From Prorocentrum cordatum (lineage: Eukaryota; Sar; Dinophyceae; Prorocentrales; Prorocentraceae), in the NCBI GenBank assembly GCA_963575745.1, contig CAUYUJ010018638.1, positions 32,501-96,500 of the forward strand: 64,000 bases of DNA, read 5' to 3'. The notes beneath the pieces were generated by a model. That model saw only the letters and a list, made by a program, of their open reading frames with translations. It made no database searches and had not been told where the DNA came from. The translations under genes and the position numbers were made by a program. Below are positions 21,201 to 29,759 of the stretch, in pieces (the stretch's first letter is position 1; each line of letters begins with the position of its first letter).

Positions 21201-22968
21201 GAGGGTTTCTAAATCTTGGGGCTCCTGTAGGGGCCCTCTCAGTGCGGCGGCCCTGTCGTTGGCCAGGGTGGGGTGGTCTTTTCAAGGTCCCTTCCAGTTT
21301 GTGACTCCTGCAGGCCTTGTGTACCCCCTTCCAGGAACCTCCCCCGCCTACATTGCCAAGCAGCTAGAGATTGCCTGGCACGATCGATTAGCTGAACGAG
21401 CTGCAGCCAAGATGGGACATCCTGGCGAGCAGCTAGATGTTGCAGCACTGCGCGCTGTTCTTCGTGCCACCGACCTGTCCAAGCAACAGAGAGGCACGTT
21501 GCTGGCCTTTGCTACCCAGAGCATCTGGACGATGGAGCGCGCACTTGCAGCAGGGTATGATGTGCCCCAAGGATGCCTATGTGGACACCACAAAGATGAT
21601 CTCAAACACCGCCTCTTGGAGTGCCCCAAGACCGCCAGTGCCCGAGAAGATTTCACTAGTGGGGAGCTTGCTAGGTTGAAAGACCCAATTCCTGGTACCT
21701 CCCCCCTGCATCTTGGGTTTCAGTTCACGCCCGATTTCGTGGGCTCCCCTCCCGCTGGCACTGGTTTGGAGGCCGCTAGGTTTTGGTGTCGAGACCCCCT
21801 TTTAAGTCCTGAGGAAGCGTTTACAGGGGATCTGTTTATAGATGGCAGCTGTACGTACCATGGTCATCACAATTTCAACTCCGCTGGGTTTGCCGTAGTG
21901 TGCATGGTTGATGGCGCCGAATTTGCCACTTTCAGTGGCAGGGTGGGGTCCCTGGGGGCCCAAACCTCTGGGGCCGCCGAACACCTAGCTGCTGTCGCGG
22001 CTGGCAGGCTCTCTCGACAGGTTGACAATATATATTCGGACTATAAAGGGGTTTTGCAGCTGCACGGAGAGGTTGGATACCCTCGCCGTAACCAATGGTC
22101 AGGTTGCAAAGTCCTTGCGGGTGGAGGCCTGATCTCTCTCGGCGATAAGCTTAAGAAAGTTAAGGCCCACCAGAATCTGGACTCGCTGCCCCCCGATAGT
22201 GAAGAATTTCGGATAGCCAGTGGCAATGACGCCGCTGACAGGATTGCCAAGGCCGCGGCGAACCTTGGCAGCCAACCCAGTCATGCTGAAGCAGAGCAGT
22301 ATCAGAACGACACTGCTCTGCTTAAGAAATACTTGCGATATGTGTTTCATGCCCTTGGAGAGTGGCCTGCGATTGCCCCTCGTCGGAACAAGGCGCTGGC
22401 CAAGCCCGTCAAGAGCCTCTCCCCTCCCTCGGGGGCTGCCTCGGCCTTGGCCTCCTGGGACCCTCCCTCGCCCCCTCCCCCTCCGCCGCCTGGGCCCCCT
22501 CGGAGGGATCGTCCTGCGAACCCGTCCCCGAGGGCCCATGTCTGGGCTCATGTGAATGGCCAGCGCCGATGCACGATCTGCCGCATCCGCGTCCGCACAT
22601 TCAAAGCATTGGAGGAGCGATGCAGAGCAATGGATTGCCCTGGACACTGCCCGCAGATGTCCAGTCTAGCCTCCAACCCTAGGGGGCATAATTTGTTTTA
22701 TTATGAGCACCTCGAGCAGCCTACGAGTTTCTTGGTGTGCCATAAGTGTGGTTCTTTCAAGGAGGGCAATTCGCGTGGACTCTCAGGCAATTGCAATTTG
22801 AGGCCGCCCCACAACGGGGCAAAGCTGCAGCTGCAGAGAGCACAGTCTGGCCGTCACCCGAAGAGTGCCGCCGCCAGCCCGATCGTGCTCAGCCTCCCTC
22901 CTGTACCCCTGGCGCAGCTGCTCAGAGAAGCAGCCCAAGCCAGGCAGGAGGCCGCCACTCCGCCCTAG
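18241..22968 (+). CDS. LINE ORF2 polyprotein: endonuclease, reverse transcriptase, RNase H
   Basis: Copies element RNA into target DNA. Residues are counted from 18241. The endonuclease (residues about 5-235) shows QE (E40), GDFN (D159, N161), LDFF (D199) and SPHRP (H225). Reverse transcriptase (about 520-830) shows motif A WDLSNYYEHVD (D680), a motif B region around GLIAGCGWATYLVQVY, and catalytic FIDD (D772, D773) in place of the usual YADD. A C-X1-C-X8-H-X4-C finger lies at C1112-C1128. RNase H has D1201, E1247, D1267, H1310 and D1330, the full catalytic set. Two cysteine clusters close the protein. No ATG lies near the domain start. The frame is +1 relative to ORF1 and stays open back to 16669, so expression may use frameshifting, reinitiation or the ATG at 18052. 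Confidence 0.9.
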   Translation, partial: SRLPDSLYTFATINGSCWGAVKAFVESPTANNLTFICAQECRLDAGDCIARQIQWCFARGWLAHISPAVRNPSGELVSGVAVLVRGGLDLGVQPLSFPPGTDLSRLAGVVIEAPGVPTFGLVSAYFQASAGLNETNLHLLATLGQTQDLVGKPLLVAGDFNLQPERLQKGTDFLTRATMAVAAPKAATYYTKKTKSTLDFFIHSQALGPWLRPPRTLSSYPLSPHRPVLMSLQVQDNFQIPTLLRPQKLPTRVPIGPQLPSVSWHQTAATIDYAVQLLGDASQPLSDQQRSTILDHVYFTLVQDLEHTLSVKTDTPLKPSKTPRAHPPQIHMVSASAKCTQGRKCWTAYSRPLRWLQNRLQDFRRSIQDNDLQEFRDTLDSLEDSPELFSTSSALAQGLQEVRIATGLLHEDFQVQKLNAELGITILDELLEQVGKIIDSELAAEHRKDGQEWKDWVQSSMKGGVGWAHRWTKKLEAWRPVSVVHCQRFSGRPQHLLQVEADRLAKIWDVHPEEPPQWVPPTDDRVALGPITPVRLRKVSRSFPHSTASTWDGVHPRHFAMLDDEQAGLVCQLIELIEQVGHMPSQLRGAISTLMLKVKQQDDIHAQPAFRSIGMLPALYRVWARLRRSAAREWEYHHRRPYIAHQAGHSIVELVYAQSLECEFHACSEDPQHSAQVLWDLSNYYEHVDRECLAKRAAASGFPCCLLRIILSQYGSSRFVAMQDVCVSVGKAWRGLIAGCGWATYLVQVYVLAPLDQWTSTHCYIRLAMFIDDLLLQCHGKSYDLVISQMNVAARSLASCIQHEFKCQIATKKSQVLASSQDLQNKLRKTLGTLAGPSTDNSGPNLGIESGAGRPQRRWRRGRKLLERIVRIQKRMARIRMIKHAGGNGKKLYNTGLFAATSFGVEVTGINNTMLAQAQTQYLAAAGPRCASRSRTLALLILQDPLWKAGLGPALMWHRLVWEAHTRPETAVVSLQQLSLWGEAVLPRVSKSWGSCRGPLSAAALSLARVGWSFQGPFQFVTPAGLVYPLPGTSPAYIAKQLEIAWHDRLAERAAAKMGHPGEQLDVAALRAVLRATDLSKQQRGTLLAFATQSIWTMERALAAGYDVPQGCLCGHHKDDLKHRLLECPKTASAREDFTSGELARLKDPIPGTSPLHLGFQFTPDFVGSPPAGTGLEAARFWCRDPLLSPEEAFTGDLFIDGSCTYHGHHNFNSAGFAVVCMVDGAEFATFSGRVGSLGAQTSGAAEHLAAVAAGRLSRQVDNIYSDYKGVLQLHGEVGYPRRNQWSGCKVLAGGGLISLGDKLKKVKAHQNLDSLPPDSEEFRIASGNDAADRIAKAAANLGSQPSHAEAEQYQNDTALLKKYLRYVFHALGEWPAIAPRRNKALAKPVKSLSPPSGAASALASWDPPSPPPPPPPGPPRRDRPANPSPRAHVWAHVNGQRRCTICRIRVRTFKALEERCRAMDCPGHCPQMSSLASNPRGHNLFYYEHLEQPTSFLVCHKCGSFKEGNSRGLSGNCNLRPPHNGAKLQLQRAQSGRHPKSAAASPIVLSLPPVPLAQLLREAAQARQEAATPP

Positions 22969-23008
22969 TGGACAGGTGGCCCGAACTCATCCCCCCTACT
23001 GCGCGCTG

Positions 23009-23048
23009 GTCCTCCTCCTCCTCCTCCTCCTCCTCCTCCTCCTCCTCC
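23009..23048. repeat. (TCC)n tract at the LINE 3' side
   Basis: CTC triplets 40 bp after the ORF2 stop. It may be the element's tail or the target sequence. Confidence 0.9.
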
Positions 23049-23065
23049 CTCTCCCAACCCTACGC

Positions 23066-23184
23066 CCGCCCCCGCACTCTGATCCGCAGCCGCGGGGTGC
23101 CGCGTGTCTCGCCCTGTGCGCGACGGCCTCCGAGAGCGCCCCGCCCAGCAGCCGTTGCAGCTGCTGGACAGACATACCCTTAGG
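23066..23184. repeat. Family R, copy 1
   Basis: CACTCTGATCCGCA at the start and GCAGCTGCTGGACAGACATA near the end. A second copy follows at 23510-23633, on the other side of the family S element. Confidence 0.8.
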
Positions 23185-23506
23185 TCGGGCATGTCCGAAG
23201 GGGCCCCAGGACACACAAATAAATACACACACATAGAAATATCCCCAACATGTTCTTATATTTTCTGGGTTTTTGTCTCCTTCCCCCCCACTTCCCATAT
23301 TTTCCCATATTTTCTGGGGATCGGCGATTAATTGTGTCTGTGTGTTTCTTCCCCTCCGGAATGTCCCCCTACAGGGGGATTTTAGAGGGAAAATTGAAAC
23401 AGATGCAACAAAATCTTAGAACATCCGCAAAACTGGTAACAAACATAGTTCCAAAACTATTGCTAGACTATGTTTGGATGTGCCTCCTGTAGAGGGACAG
23501 GCCCGA
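23185..23506. mobile_element. Family S, copy 1, interrupted by a family C element
   Basis: Begins TCGGGCATGTCC and ends GGACAGGCCCGA (inverted repeats). The inside is AT-rich. It is split at ATGTCC by the family C copy at 23197-23360, and ATGTCC is present on both sides of the insert. Removing the insert restores a structure like the intact copy at 25028-25174. Confidence 0.85.
23197..23360. mobile_element. MITE family C, copy 2, nested in family S
   Basis: 164 bp from GAAGGGGCCCCAGG to CCCCTCCGGA. The exact direct repeat ATGTCC lies at 23191-23196 and 23361-23366. The core has CATATTTTCCCATATTTTCT and ATTGTGTCTGTGTG. Confidence 0.93.
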
Positions 23507-23509
23507 CTT

Positions 23510-23633
23510 CACTCTGATCCGCACCAGCGGTGTGCTACGTATGCCACCCCGTGCGAGGCAGACTCCGCGAGCGCCCCGCCCACCAGCCGTGCAGCTGCTG
23601 GCCAGACATACCCAGGAGCCTCAGGATCGGACG
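23510..23633. repeat. Family R, copy 2
   Basis: CACTCTGATCCGCACCAGCG to CAGCTGCTGGCCAGACATAC. Homologous to 23066-23184. Confidence 0.8.
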
Positions 23634-23659
23634 CCGCGGTGAGGCCTCGGCGGGGAAAG

Positions 23660-23830
23660 GGGGAGGGGAAAGGGGGAGGGGGAGGAGGAGGAGCAGGAGG
23701 AGGAAGAGGAGGAGGAGGAGGGGGAGGAGGAGGAGGAGGAGGAGGGGAGGAGGAGGAGGAGGAGAGGAGGAGGGGAGGAGGAGGAGGAGGAGGAGGAGGA
23801 TGGAGGAGGAGGAGGAGGAGGCCCCCTGTC
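23660..23830. repeat. (GGA)n tract
   Basis: GGA triplets with short interruptions. Confidence 0.95.
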
Positions 23831-24077
23831 CCCTGGGCCCCCTCGGAAAACCGCGCCGCGGCCGCGCTGGTGGGCTCGCGGCCTCTGGGCCGATCCGACC
23901 ACGCCCGACGGGCTTCGGCAACACCTCGGCCACCGCGCGGGCGATCGTTCCCTCTGCTCGGTTTCGTGCGCCTCGCGTCTCCCAAAAAATCCCCTGCGTG
24001 GGGCCCTCGTCTTGAAGAGACGGCGCCCCCCGCGCGCCACCTCCTTCGGGCGTTGGCAGACCTGGGTTTCGGGGGAC

Positions 24078-24371
24078 CTCCGGGGTAACTCGGGTCCGGG
24101 GTAACTCGGGTTTGGATTGGCAGACCTGGGTTTCGGGGGACTTGGGCGCCCAAGTTATCCGGGGTAACTCGGGTCCGGGGTAACTCGGGTTTGGATTCCC
24201 GAAAAAGGAACCCGAGTTATCCCTGACCCGAGTTACCCCTGATGATTCGGGGCTCTGGACGCCCGAGTTATCCGGGGTAACTCGGGTCCGGGGTAACTCG
24301 GGTTTGGATTCCCGAAAAACGAACCCGAGTTATCCCTGACCCGAATTACCCCTGATGATTCGGGGCTCTGA
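24078..24371. repeat. Family H tandem array
   Basis: One partial and two full units of about 113 bp with GGGTAACTCGGGTCCGGGG and inverse CCGAGTTA blocks. GGCAGACCTGGGTTTCGGGG is duplicated next to the partial unit. Confidence 0.88.
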
Positions 24372-24515
24372 GGGACCTGGTTTAGTGATGGGTACTGGGA
24401 GACGCCCCCCCCGCCCCGTTCCACTACCCGGAACTGCCGGCACCCGAAACAAAAATCAGCTACGGCGGACCTGGTTTGGTGATTCTGGCCAGATTCCGGG
24501 GCTCCGGAACCCTAC
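24372..24515. repeat. Family P, copy 1
   Basis: GACCTGGTTTAGTGATGGGT, ACTGGGAGACGCCCCCCC, CCCGGAACTGCCGGCACCCG and TTCTGGCCAG are shared in the same order with 57592-57740. Confidence 0.8.
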
Positions 24516-24690
24516 CACTGACCGGGTGCCCTTACCTGGGGTCCTGGCTATATACCCCACTCCTCCCGCTCCCTCCTCCCTCCCTCCTCCCACGGTATTA
24601 CCCGCTGCCGCGGGCCGACTCCGTGCACATCCAGTGCGCACTCGGCGTAGCCGCGCGTCGCATCATCGACCCTCCTCCCATCCCTGTCTT

Positions 24691-24875
24691 ATGGGCCTGT
24701 TTTCCACCACCACCACCACCATAAGTGGGAGGGGGGAAGGAGGACGAGGACGAGGACGAGGAGGAGGAGGACGAAGAGGAGGAGGAGAAGGAGGAGGAGG
24801 AGGCGGAGGAAGAGGAGGAGGGGGAGGGGGAGGAGGAGGAGGAGGAGGTGGTGGTGGTGGTGGAAACAGGCCCAT
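24691..24875. mobile_element. Family Q, copy 1, enclosing a (GGA)n tract
   Basis: ATGGGCCTGTTTTCCACCAC at the left faces GTGGTGGAAACAGGCCCAT at the right. Between these inverted ends lies about 110 bp of GGA/GAC triplets. A second copy at 57348-57531 has similar ends around a TCC run. Confidence 0.8.
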
Positions 24876-25027
24876 CACTGCCTCTGCCCACCGCGTGTCC
24901 CTTTTGGCAACCGCCCCTCACGCGCCTCGTGGCCCCCGGTGGGGCGCGCGCGTATTTCTCAAGCTGGTCCAGGCTGCTCCGAGAGGGTCCCGCTTTGCCG
25001 CGGCTGGCCTCGCCGAGAAGAGTCAGG

Positions 25028-25174
25028 TCGGGCATGTCCTCCTACACGCGGATTTCGGAAGAAAAATGACAAATAGCCCAAACAGATTCTTCATAGTCAA
25101 AAATAGTCGACAGATCGTCACCTGACTGCTTTTGATCATTTTTGCATGCTCCTCCTGCAGAGGGACATGCCCGA
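25028..25174. mobile_element. Family S, copy 2, intact
   Basis: 147 bp from TCGGGCATGTCC to GGACATGCCCGA, perfect 12-bp inverted ends. The interior is AT-rich (GATCATTTTTGCATG). No target duplication is obvious. Confidence 0.85.
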
Positions 25175-25639
25175 TTTAAGAGAAAAAAAAAAAAACACGC
25201 CCGAGCGGCGCCGAGGCAGTGAGCTAATCATCCGTGTGAGGGCGAGCAGTGCCAGGGGCTTCCAAAAGAGCCTCACGAGGACCAAGAGCAAACCCCAGGA
25301 GGAACCTCAGAGTGCCCCAAGAAGACCCCACGACGACTCAAAGAATTCTTGGCATCGTTGTCCTCCTCCTCCTGCCTCCGATGATCAGAAATGACCTCAA
25401 AGATGGCTCAAGACTCTCCTCCTCCTTCTCTCTGCTTGCCCGCTTCACTTCACTACATGTGCCTCTTCCTCCCGTTTCCAGTCAGCTCTCGTGGGCACCG
25501 TCCCCGAATGGGCCGGTGGGGATGCGCAAGGCGTGAAGGATTGCGAGGTGACAGCTCCCGGAGCTCGAGCCCCGTGGGCGCAGCAGCGCAGAGCAACGAG
25601 CGGGGAGGCGGAGCGGGGAGCGGGGCAGGAGTAGACGAA

Positions 25640-25840
25640 GAACCAAAAGCACACGAACATAAACTGTTGGCGCTCCGCGCGAATTTCTTGGAGCTGCGCC
25701 AGACCCCCCTGCCTGGCGCGCGGAGCGCGCCAGGGGCGGCGCCCGGGGCGGCGCCGGGGGCGGCCCAGGCGCGGGCCCGAGAAATCCGCGCGGAGCGTCG
25801 AAAGTTTCTGCTTCTATGTGGTGGTTGGCTTCTTGGTTGG
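25640..25840. mobile_element. Family D, copy 2
   Basis: Arms GGCGCTCCGCGCGAATTTCT and GAAATCCGCGCGGAGCG lie around a GC-rich palindromic centre CTGGCGCGCGGAGCGCGCCAG. Outer ends are CATAAACTG and AGTTTCTGCTTC, and the match extends to CGAAGAACC/CTTCTTCG. Confidence 0.85.
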
Positions 25841-25949
25841 CTTCTTCGACGAGGGAGGCGGCACCTTTCTCTGGCGCAGTCCCTCTTCTGCCCACGGTCT
25901 CGATGTCTTTACCACTCGCCCGGGCCGAGGCTGCGCTGCGGGACGAAAA

Positions 25950-26216
25950 TTCCTCCTCCTCCTCCTCCTCCTCCTCCGGGAGGAGGAGGAGGAGGAGGAG
26001 GAGGAGGAGGAGGAGAAGGAGGAGGAGGAGGAGGAGCAGGAGGAGGAGCAGGAGGAGGAGCAGGCGAGGAGGAGGAGGAGGAGGAGGAGGAGAGGAGGAA
26101 GGAGAGCAGCAGGAGGAGGAGGAGGAGGAGAAGGAGGAGGAGCAGGAGACTAGGAGGAAGAGAAGGAGGAGGAGGAGGAGGAGGAGGAGGAGGAGGAGGA
26201 GGAGGAGGAGGAGCAG
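25950..26216. repeat. Short (TCC)n then (GGA)n tract
   Basis: A short TCC run meets a GGA run of about 235 bp at 25980. A long TCC run follows at 26370-26760. Confidence 0.95.
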
Positions 26217-26369
26217 GCCCTGCCGGGGGGCCGGCCTGCGGGCCTCGCGCTCTAGAGGCCCGCCGCAAGGGGGTGCCGCCGCGCAGGCCCGGCGCCCCAG
26301 CAGACCCGAGGGGGCGGGGCCGGCCGCGGAGGCCTGGCCCGTCGGGGGGCCGTGGGGCCTGCCTGGGAG

Positions 26370-26760
26370 CTCCTCCTCCTCCTCCTCCTCCCAATCCCCT
26401 CCTCTCCTCCCCTCCCCTCCTCCTCCTCCTCCTCCTGCTCATCCTCCTCCTCCTAGGTCTCCTTCTCCTCCTCCCCCCTTCTCCTCCTCCTCCTCCTCTC
26501 TCCTCCTGCTCCTCCTACCTCCTCCTCCTCCTCCTCATCCTCTCCGCCCCCTCCTCCTCACGCCTCCTCCTCCTTCCTCCCCCTAGTCTCCTGGCCTCCT
26601 CCTCTCTTCCCTCCCTCCTTCTCTCATCCCTCCTCCTTCCTGCCCTCCTCCTCCTCCTCTCTACTCCTCCTCCTCCTCCTATCCTCCTCTCCTCCTCCTC
26701 CTCCCTCCTCGCCCTCCTCCTCCTACTCCTTTTCATCCTCCTCCTCCTCCTCCTCCTCCA
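26370..26760. repeat. (TCC)n tract
   Basis: About 390 bp of TCC/CTC triplets, the inverted partner of the GGA run ending at 26216. Confidence 0.95.
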
Positions 26761-27247
26761 TCGTACTTCAGGGCCACGTCCCAGAAATAGTGTCGAGCGC
26801 CTGGAGGAGAAGTGTCGGAAAAGTGTCCCAATTGTGCTGGGGAGGCTGTGGGGTTCTGTTGCTCCCATCGTACTTCAAGGCCACGTCCCAGAAATAGTTT
26901 CGAGCGCCCGGAGGAGAAGTGTCGGAAGAGCGTCGCGACAGTGCCAGGGAGGCTGTGGGGTTGTGTTGCTCCCATCATACTTCAGGACCATCGGGAGCGG
27001 CCCAGAGGGGCGTGTCCAAGAGGGAGGGGTGCAAATCATGACCGGCGGCATGTGCGCGGCTCAGCGGGGGGCCGGGGACGTAATAAAAAGAGAAGATGCG
27101 CCATGAAATCTGGGGAAATATCATGGCCCACGCCATGATATCCACCCCCCCTAGTCATCACCCCCCTCTTTTCCGCCCCCGACACCACATCCCAGAAATA
27201 ATTTCGAGCACCCGGAAAAGTGTGGAAAGAGTGTCGCAACAGTGTCG
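26761..27247. repeat. Family K tandem repeat (about 112 bp) interrupted by a family J element
   Basis: Units carry CGTACTTCAGGGCCACGTCC, CAGAAATAGT, TTCGAGCGCC and GAGAAGTGTCGGAA. Two full units (26761-26978) are followed by the start of a third that breaks at GGACCA (26990). It resumes at CACCACATCCCAGAAATAAT (27183) after the 192-bp family J insertion. Confidence 0.9.
26991..27182 (+). mobile_element. MITE family J, copy 2, nested in a tandem repeat
   Basis: TCGGGAGCGGCCCAGAGG to TTCCGCCCCCGA. Flanks GACCA (26986-26990) and CACCA (27183-27187) form a 5-bp duplication with one mismatch. Inner palindrome ATATCATGGC..GCCATGATAT. Confidence 0.92.
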
Positions 27248-27518
27248 GACGAGTGTCTCCCAGGGCCCGACACGCGAAAACCCGCGAGTTTCGGTACTTT
27301 TTTGGGTGCTCGAACTTCTTTCTGGTGGACAAGGCTAAAGTAGGCTGGAACATCACATCTGTGGGGAGGCTCTGGGGAGGCCCCGCGGGCGCAGGGGGGC
27401 CGAGCCCTTGGTCCCCTGGTGTGGGGGGGGCCCACGGGGTGCCCGCAAACACAAACAATGAAGTCTCGACGAGCACGAGTGTCAATCCATCCCGCTTGAG
27501 TGCCTCCTGGGTCAACTC

Positions 27519-27675
27519 TGAAGGGGCCCCAGGACACACAAATAAATACACACAAATAAAAACATTCCCCATATTTTCCTATATTGTCTGGGTTTTTGTC
27601 TTCCCACCCACTTCCCATATTTTCCCATATTTTCTGGGAAGTCGACGATTAATTGTGTGTTTTTTCCCCTCCTGA
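27519..27675. mobile_element. MITE family C, copy 3
   Basis: TGAAGGGGCCCCAGGACACA to CCCCTCCTG, with the two CATATTTTCC blocks. Flanking AACTC/AAGCTC is only a weak duplication. Confidence 0.88.
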
Positions 27676-27699
27676 AGCTCGAACCCACGGCTGCCTCAA

Positions 27700-28418
27700 C
27701 CAACCCGAACGCGTCTCATCACGCCAAAGAAGGGAAACCTGTTGCGCGGATCTTGACCTGTGCGAACAGAGCCCTGAGACCAAGCCGCGAACAAGCGGCA
27801 TCCACTGGGCTCACAGGGATCCCCAAACTCTTGGACCAGGCTGGCTGCTTACGAACGTGAGGGAGACATGGGTGGGAGGGAGGGAGACGGATGAGTCATC
27901 CAGGATGAGGGAGGGAGGACCAAGAGAAGGAAAGAGAAGGAGGAGGAGGAGGACGAGGAGGAGGAACAAGAGAGTATGGAAGAAGATAGGCCGCGCCCTC
28001 GACGGCCTCCCGTGCTTCCGATGCGCCGCGCGCAGCCCCAAGCAGGAAGCGCAGGAACGGAAGCAGTTGGGAAAACACCTATAACATGCAATGTCGCGTG
28101 GCAAAAGTATTAGCGCTCCGCTTCTTCATCCTCCAGTCCCTCCCCACTCGCATCGACAAAATCAATCGACATCGAATCAGAACAGCCGATCGAAAGAGAT
28201 TGTGCGTCGGACCGGGCTGCACTGGCACGGAATCGATATCGACTCGGATCGACTGCGACAATAGAAGAACAACCAACGGCATACAGTGCGGGCGCGGTCG
28301 CAAGAAACCCTCGCAAGAAACCCAACCCTGAAAACCGGCGCGCGAGGCGAGCGGAGCGAAGAAACCTAGGGTTTCCCGACGAAAATCAAATGGTTTCTTG
28401 ACGCGCGCCCCCATAGTG
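27700..28418. other. No recognisable gene
   Basis: Mixed sequence with a short GGA run (about 27930-27965) and GAATCGATATCGA-like repeats near 28150-28250. No domain is recognised. Confidence 0.4.
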
Positions 28419-28512
28419 AACATAAACTGTTGGCGCTCCGCGCGGATTTCTTGAGGAAGGGGTCCGGCGCAGATCCAAGAAATCCGCGCGGAGCGCCAAA
28501 AGTTTATGTTAA
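28419..28512. mobile_element. Family D, copy 3, short form
   Basis: Near-perfect inverted arms: AACATAAACTGTTGGCGCTC and GAGCGCCAAAAGTTTATGTT, each continuing through CGCGCGGATTTCTT or its inverse. Only about 20 bp separate the arms, so this copy is essentially a hairpin. Confidence 0.92.
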
Positions 28513-28859
28513 TGCAGTTTCTTCTCCTTCGAGACATGATGCACACATGCGCCATGCAAACATCATATCGAATCGGACCGTCGGAATATCGAAACCGAGT
28601 CAGATCGAATCGGCCAGAATCGATATATCGAACTGGCGCGCCGCCCCCTCCCTACCCTGGAGTGGACCTTCGCCGTCCGGGCGCCCGCTTCGAGCAGGTG
28701 GAGTCTCCTCCACAGGACGCGCTGCTGCAAGAACCGCCGCCCCAAGCAGAGGTCCAGCGCCAGACCCCCCCCCTCCACCCCCTCCGCGCAGTGTCGAAAC
28801 GCCGAAGAAGAAGACGTGCCGTGTCGTGTCGTGACGACCTGCGCGCTGGCTCCCGAGAA

Positions 28860-29320
28860 CGCATGCACCGCTCACTCCCGAAAGGTCGCGGCTGCCCGAC
28901 GACGCAGAACCGCTCCACATCGGCCGAACCCGGGCCACTGGCAGCGCTCAGCCTCGACCGCGCCGCGCCCGGGGTCGCCGCTGCGCCGCCGCGGCGCGAA
29001 CCTGCCATACCTTGCCCGCCCGGACGGGGAAGGAATGGGTATGATGTTTTCCCCTACCCCCCTCATCTCCCCTCCATGCGTCGCCCGCCCCAGTTCCCTT
29101 CAAGCCGACGCGGACGCCTGCACCAGGCGTCAGTGGTCAGCGAACCAGGCGCCTGCAACCCGAGACTGCAGCTCGGCTCGCCCTGGCCGGGATCCTGGGG
29201 AGGCTCCCAAAGGGGGCACGCCCCCCTGGGACCCCCCATCCCCCTGGCGGCCCGGGAGCCTTCACAATCGACGGCTCATCATCCGAAGCGGATGCTGCAG
29301 GCGATCGAACTGGAAGGCTC
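28860..29320. other. No recognisable gene
   Basis: GC-rich mixed sequence. Overlapping frames have no recognised domain. Confidence 0.35.
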
Positions 29321-29560
29321 CTCTTCCTCCTCCTCCTCCTCCTCGCCCTCGGACATCCTCAGAATGATTTCCCGTACCAGATATACTCCCGGTGGCGGGA
29401 AGAGGGTCACAGGGCCCTGGGGACGGCACAACGCTGGGGCGGGGCGAGGCACGTCGGGAGGGGGGTGTGCGCTGCGATCGCCGTAGTCTGCGCGTGAGCA
29501 CCAGCATGTGATGAGGGGACGGGGGCCCGGGTTCTCCCCCCCCACGTGCGACCGCCACTA

Positions 29561-29754
29561 GGGGGACGAAAAGTGGCATAAACATAAACACTCTGAGGTC
29601 CGCGCTGATTCCTCGGATCGGCGCCGGGGCCCCCTGGCGGCGCCTCCGACCCCGCCCCTGGCGCGATCCGCGCGCCAGGGAGGGGGGTCCAGCGCCGATC
29701 TGAGAAATCCGTGCGGACCTCCGAGTTGTTGTTTATGTCACTTTTCGTTCCCCC
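29561..29754. mobile_element. Family D, copy 4
   Basis: Outer ends GGGGGACGAAAAGTGGCATA and TATGTCACTTTTCGTTCCCC are inverted repeats. Inner arms AGGTCCGCGCTGATTCCTCG and GAAATCCGTGCGGACCTCCG flank a CTGGCGCGATCCGCGCGCCAG centre. Confidence 0.9.
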
Positions 29755-29759
29755 AGTCA

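Larger units (their letters stand above)
16905..23048 (+). mobile_element. LINE (non-LTR retrotransposon) with RNase H, apparently intact
   Basis: Two consecutive reading frames: ORF1 at 17076-18254, and ORF2 at about 18241-22968 carrying endonuclease, reverse transcriptase, zinc finger and RNase H. This order is the plan of APE-type LINEs. There are no long terminal repeats, and neither ORF contains an internal stop. The element ends shortly after the ORF2 stop in a TCC run, which may be its 3' tail or part of the target. The 5' boundary is inferred only: it may be just after the TCC run at 16858-16904. No clear target duplication was found. Confidence 0.8.

Noticed and set aside
27660-27710. 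tRNA T-arm-like GGGTTCGAGC on the minus strand
   Set aside because: The flanking bases do not form a T-stem and no acceptor or anticodon arm follows.
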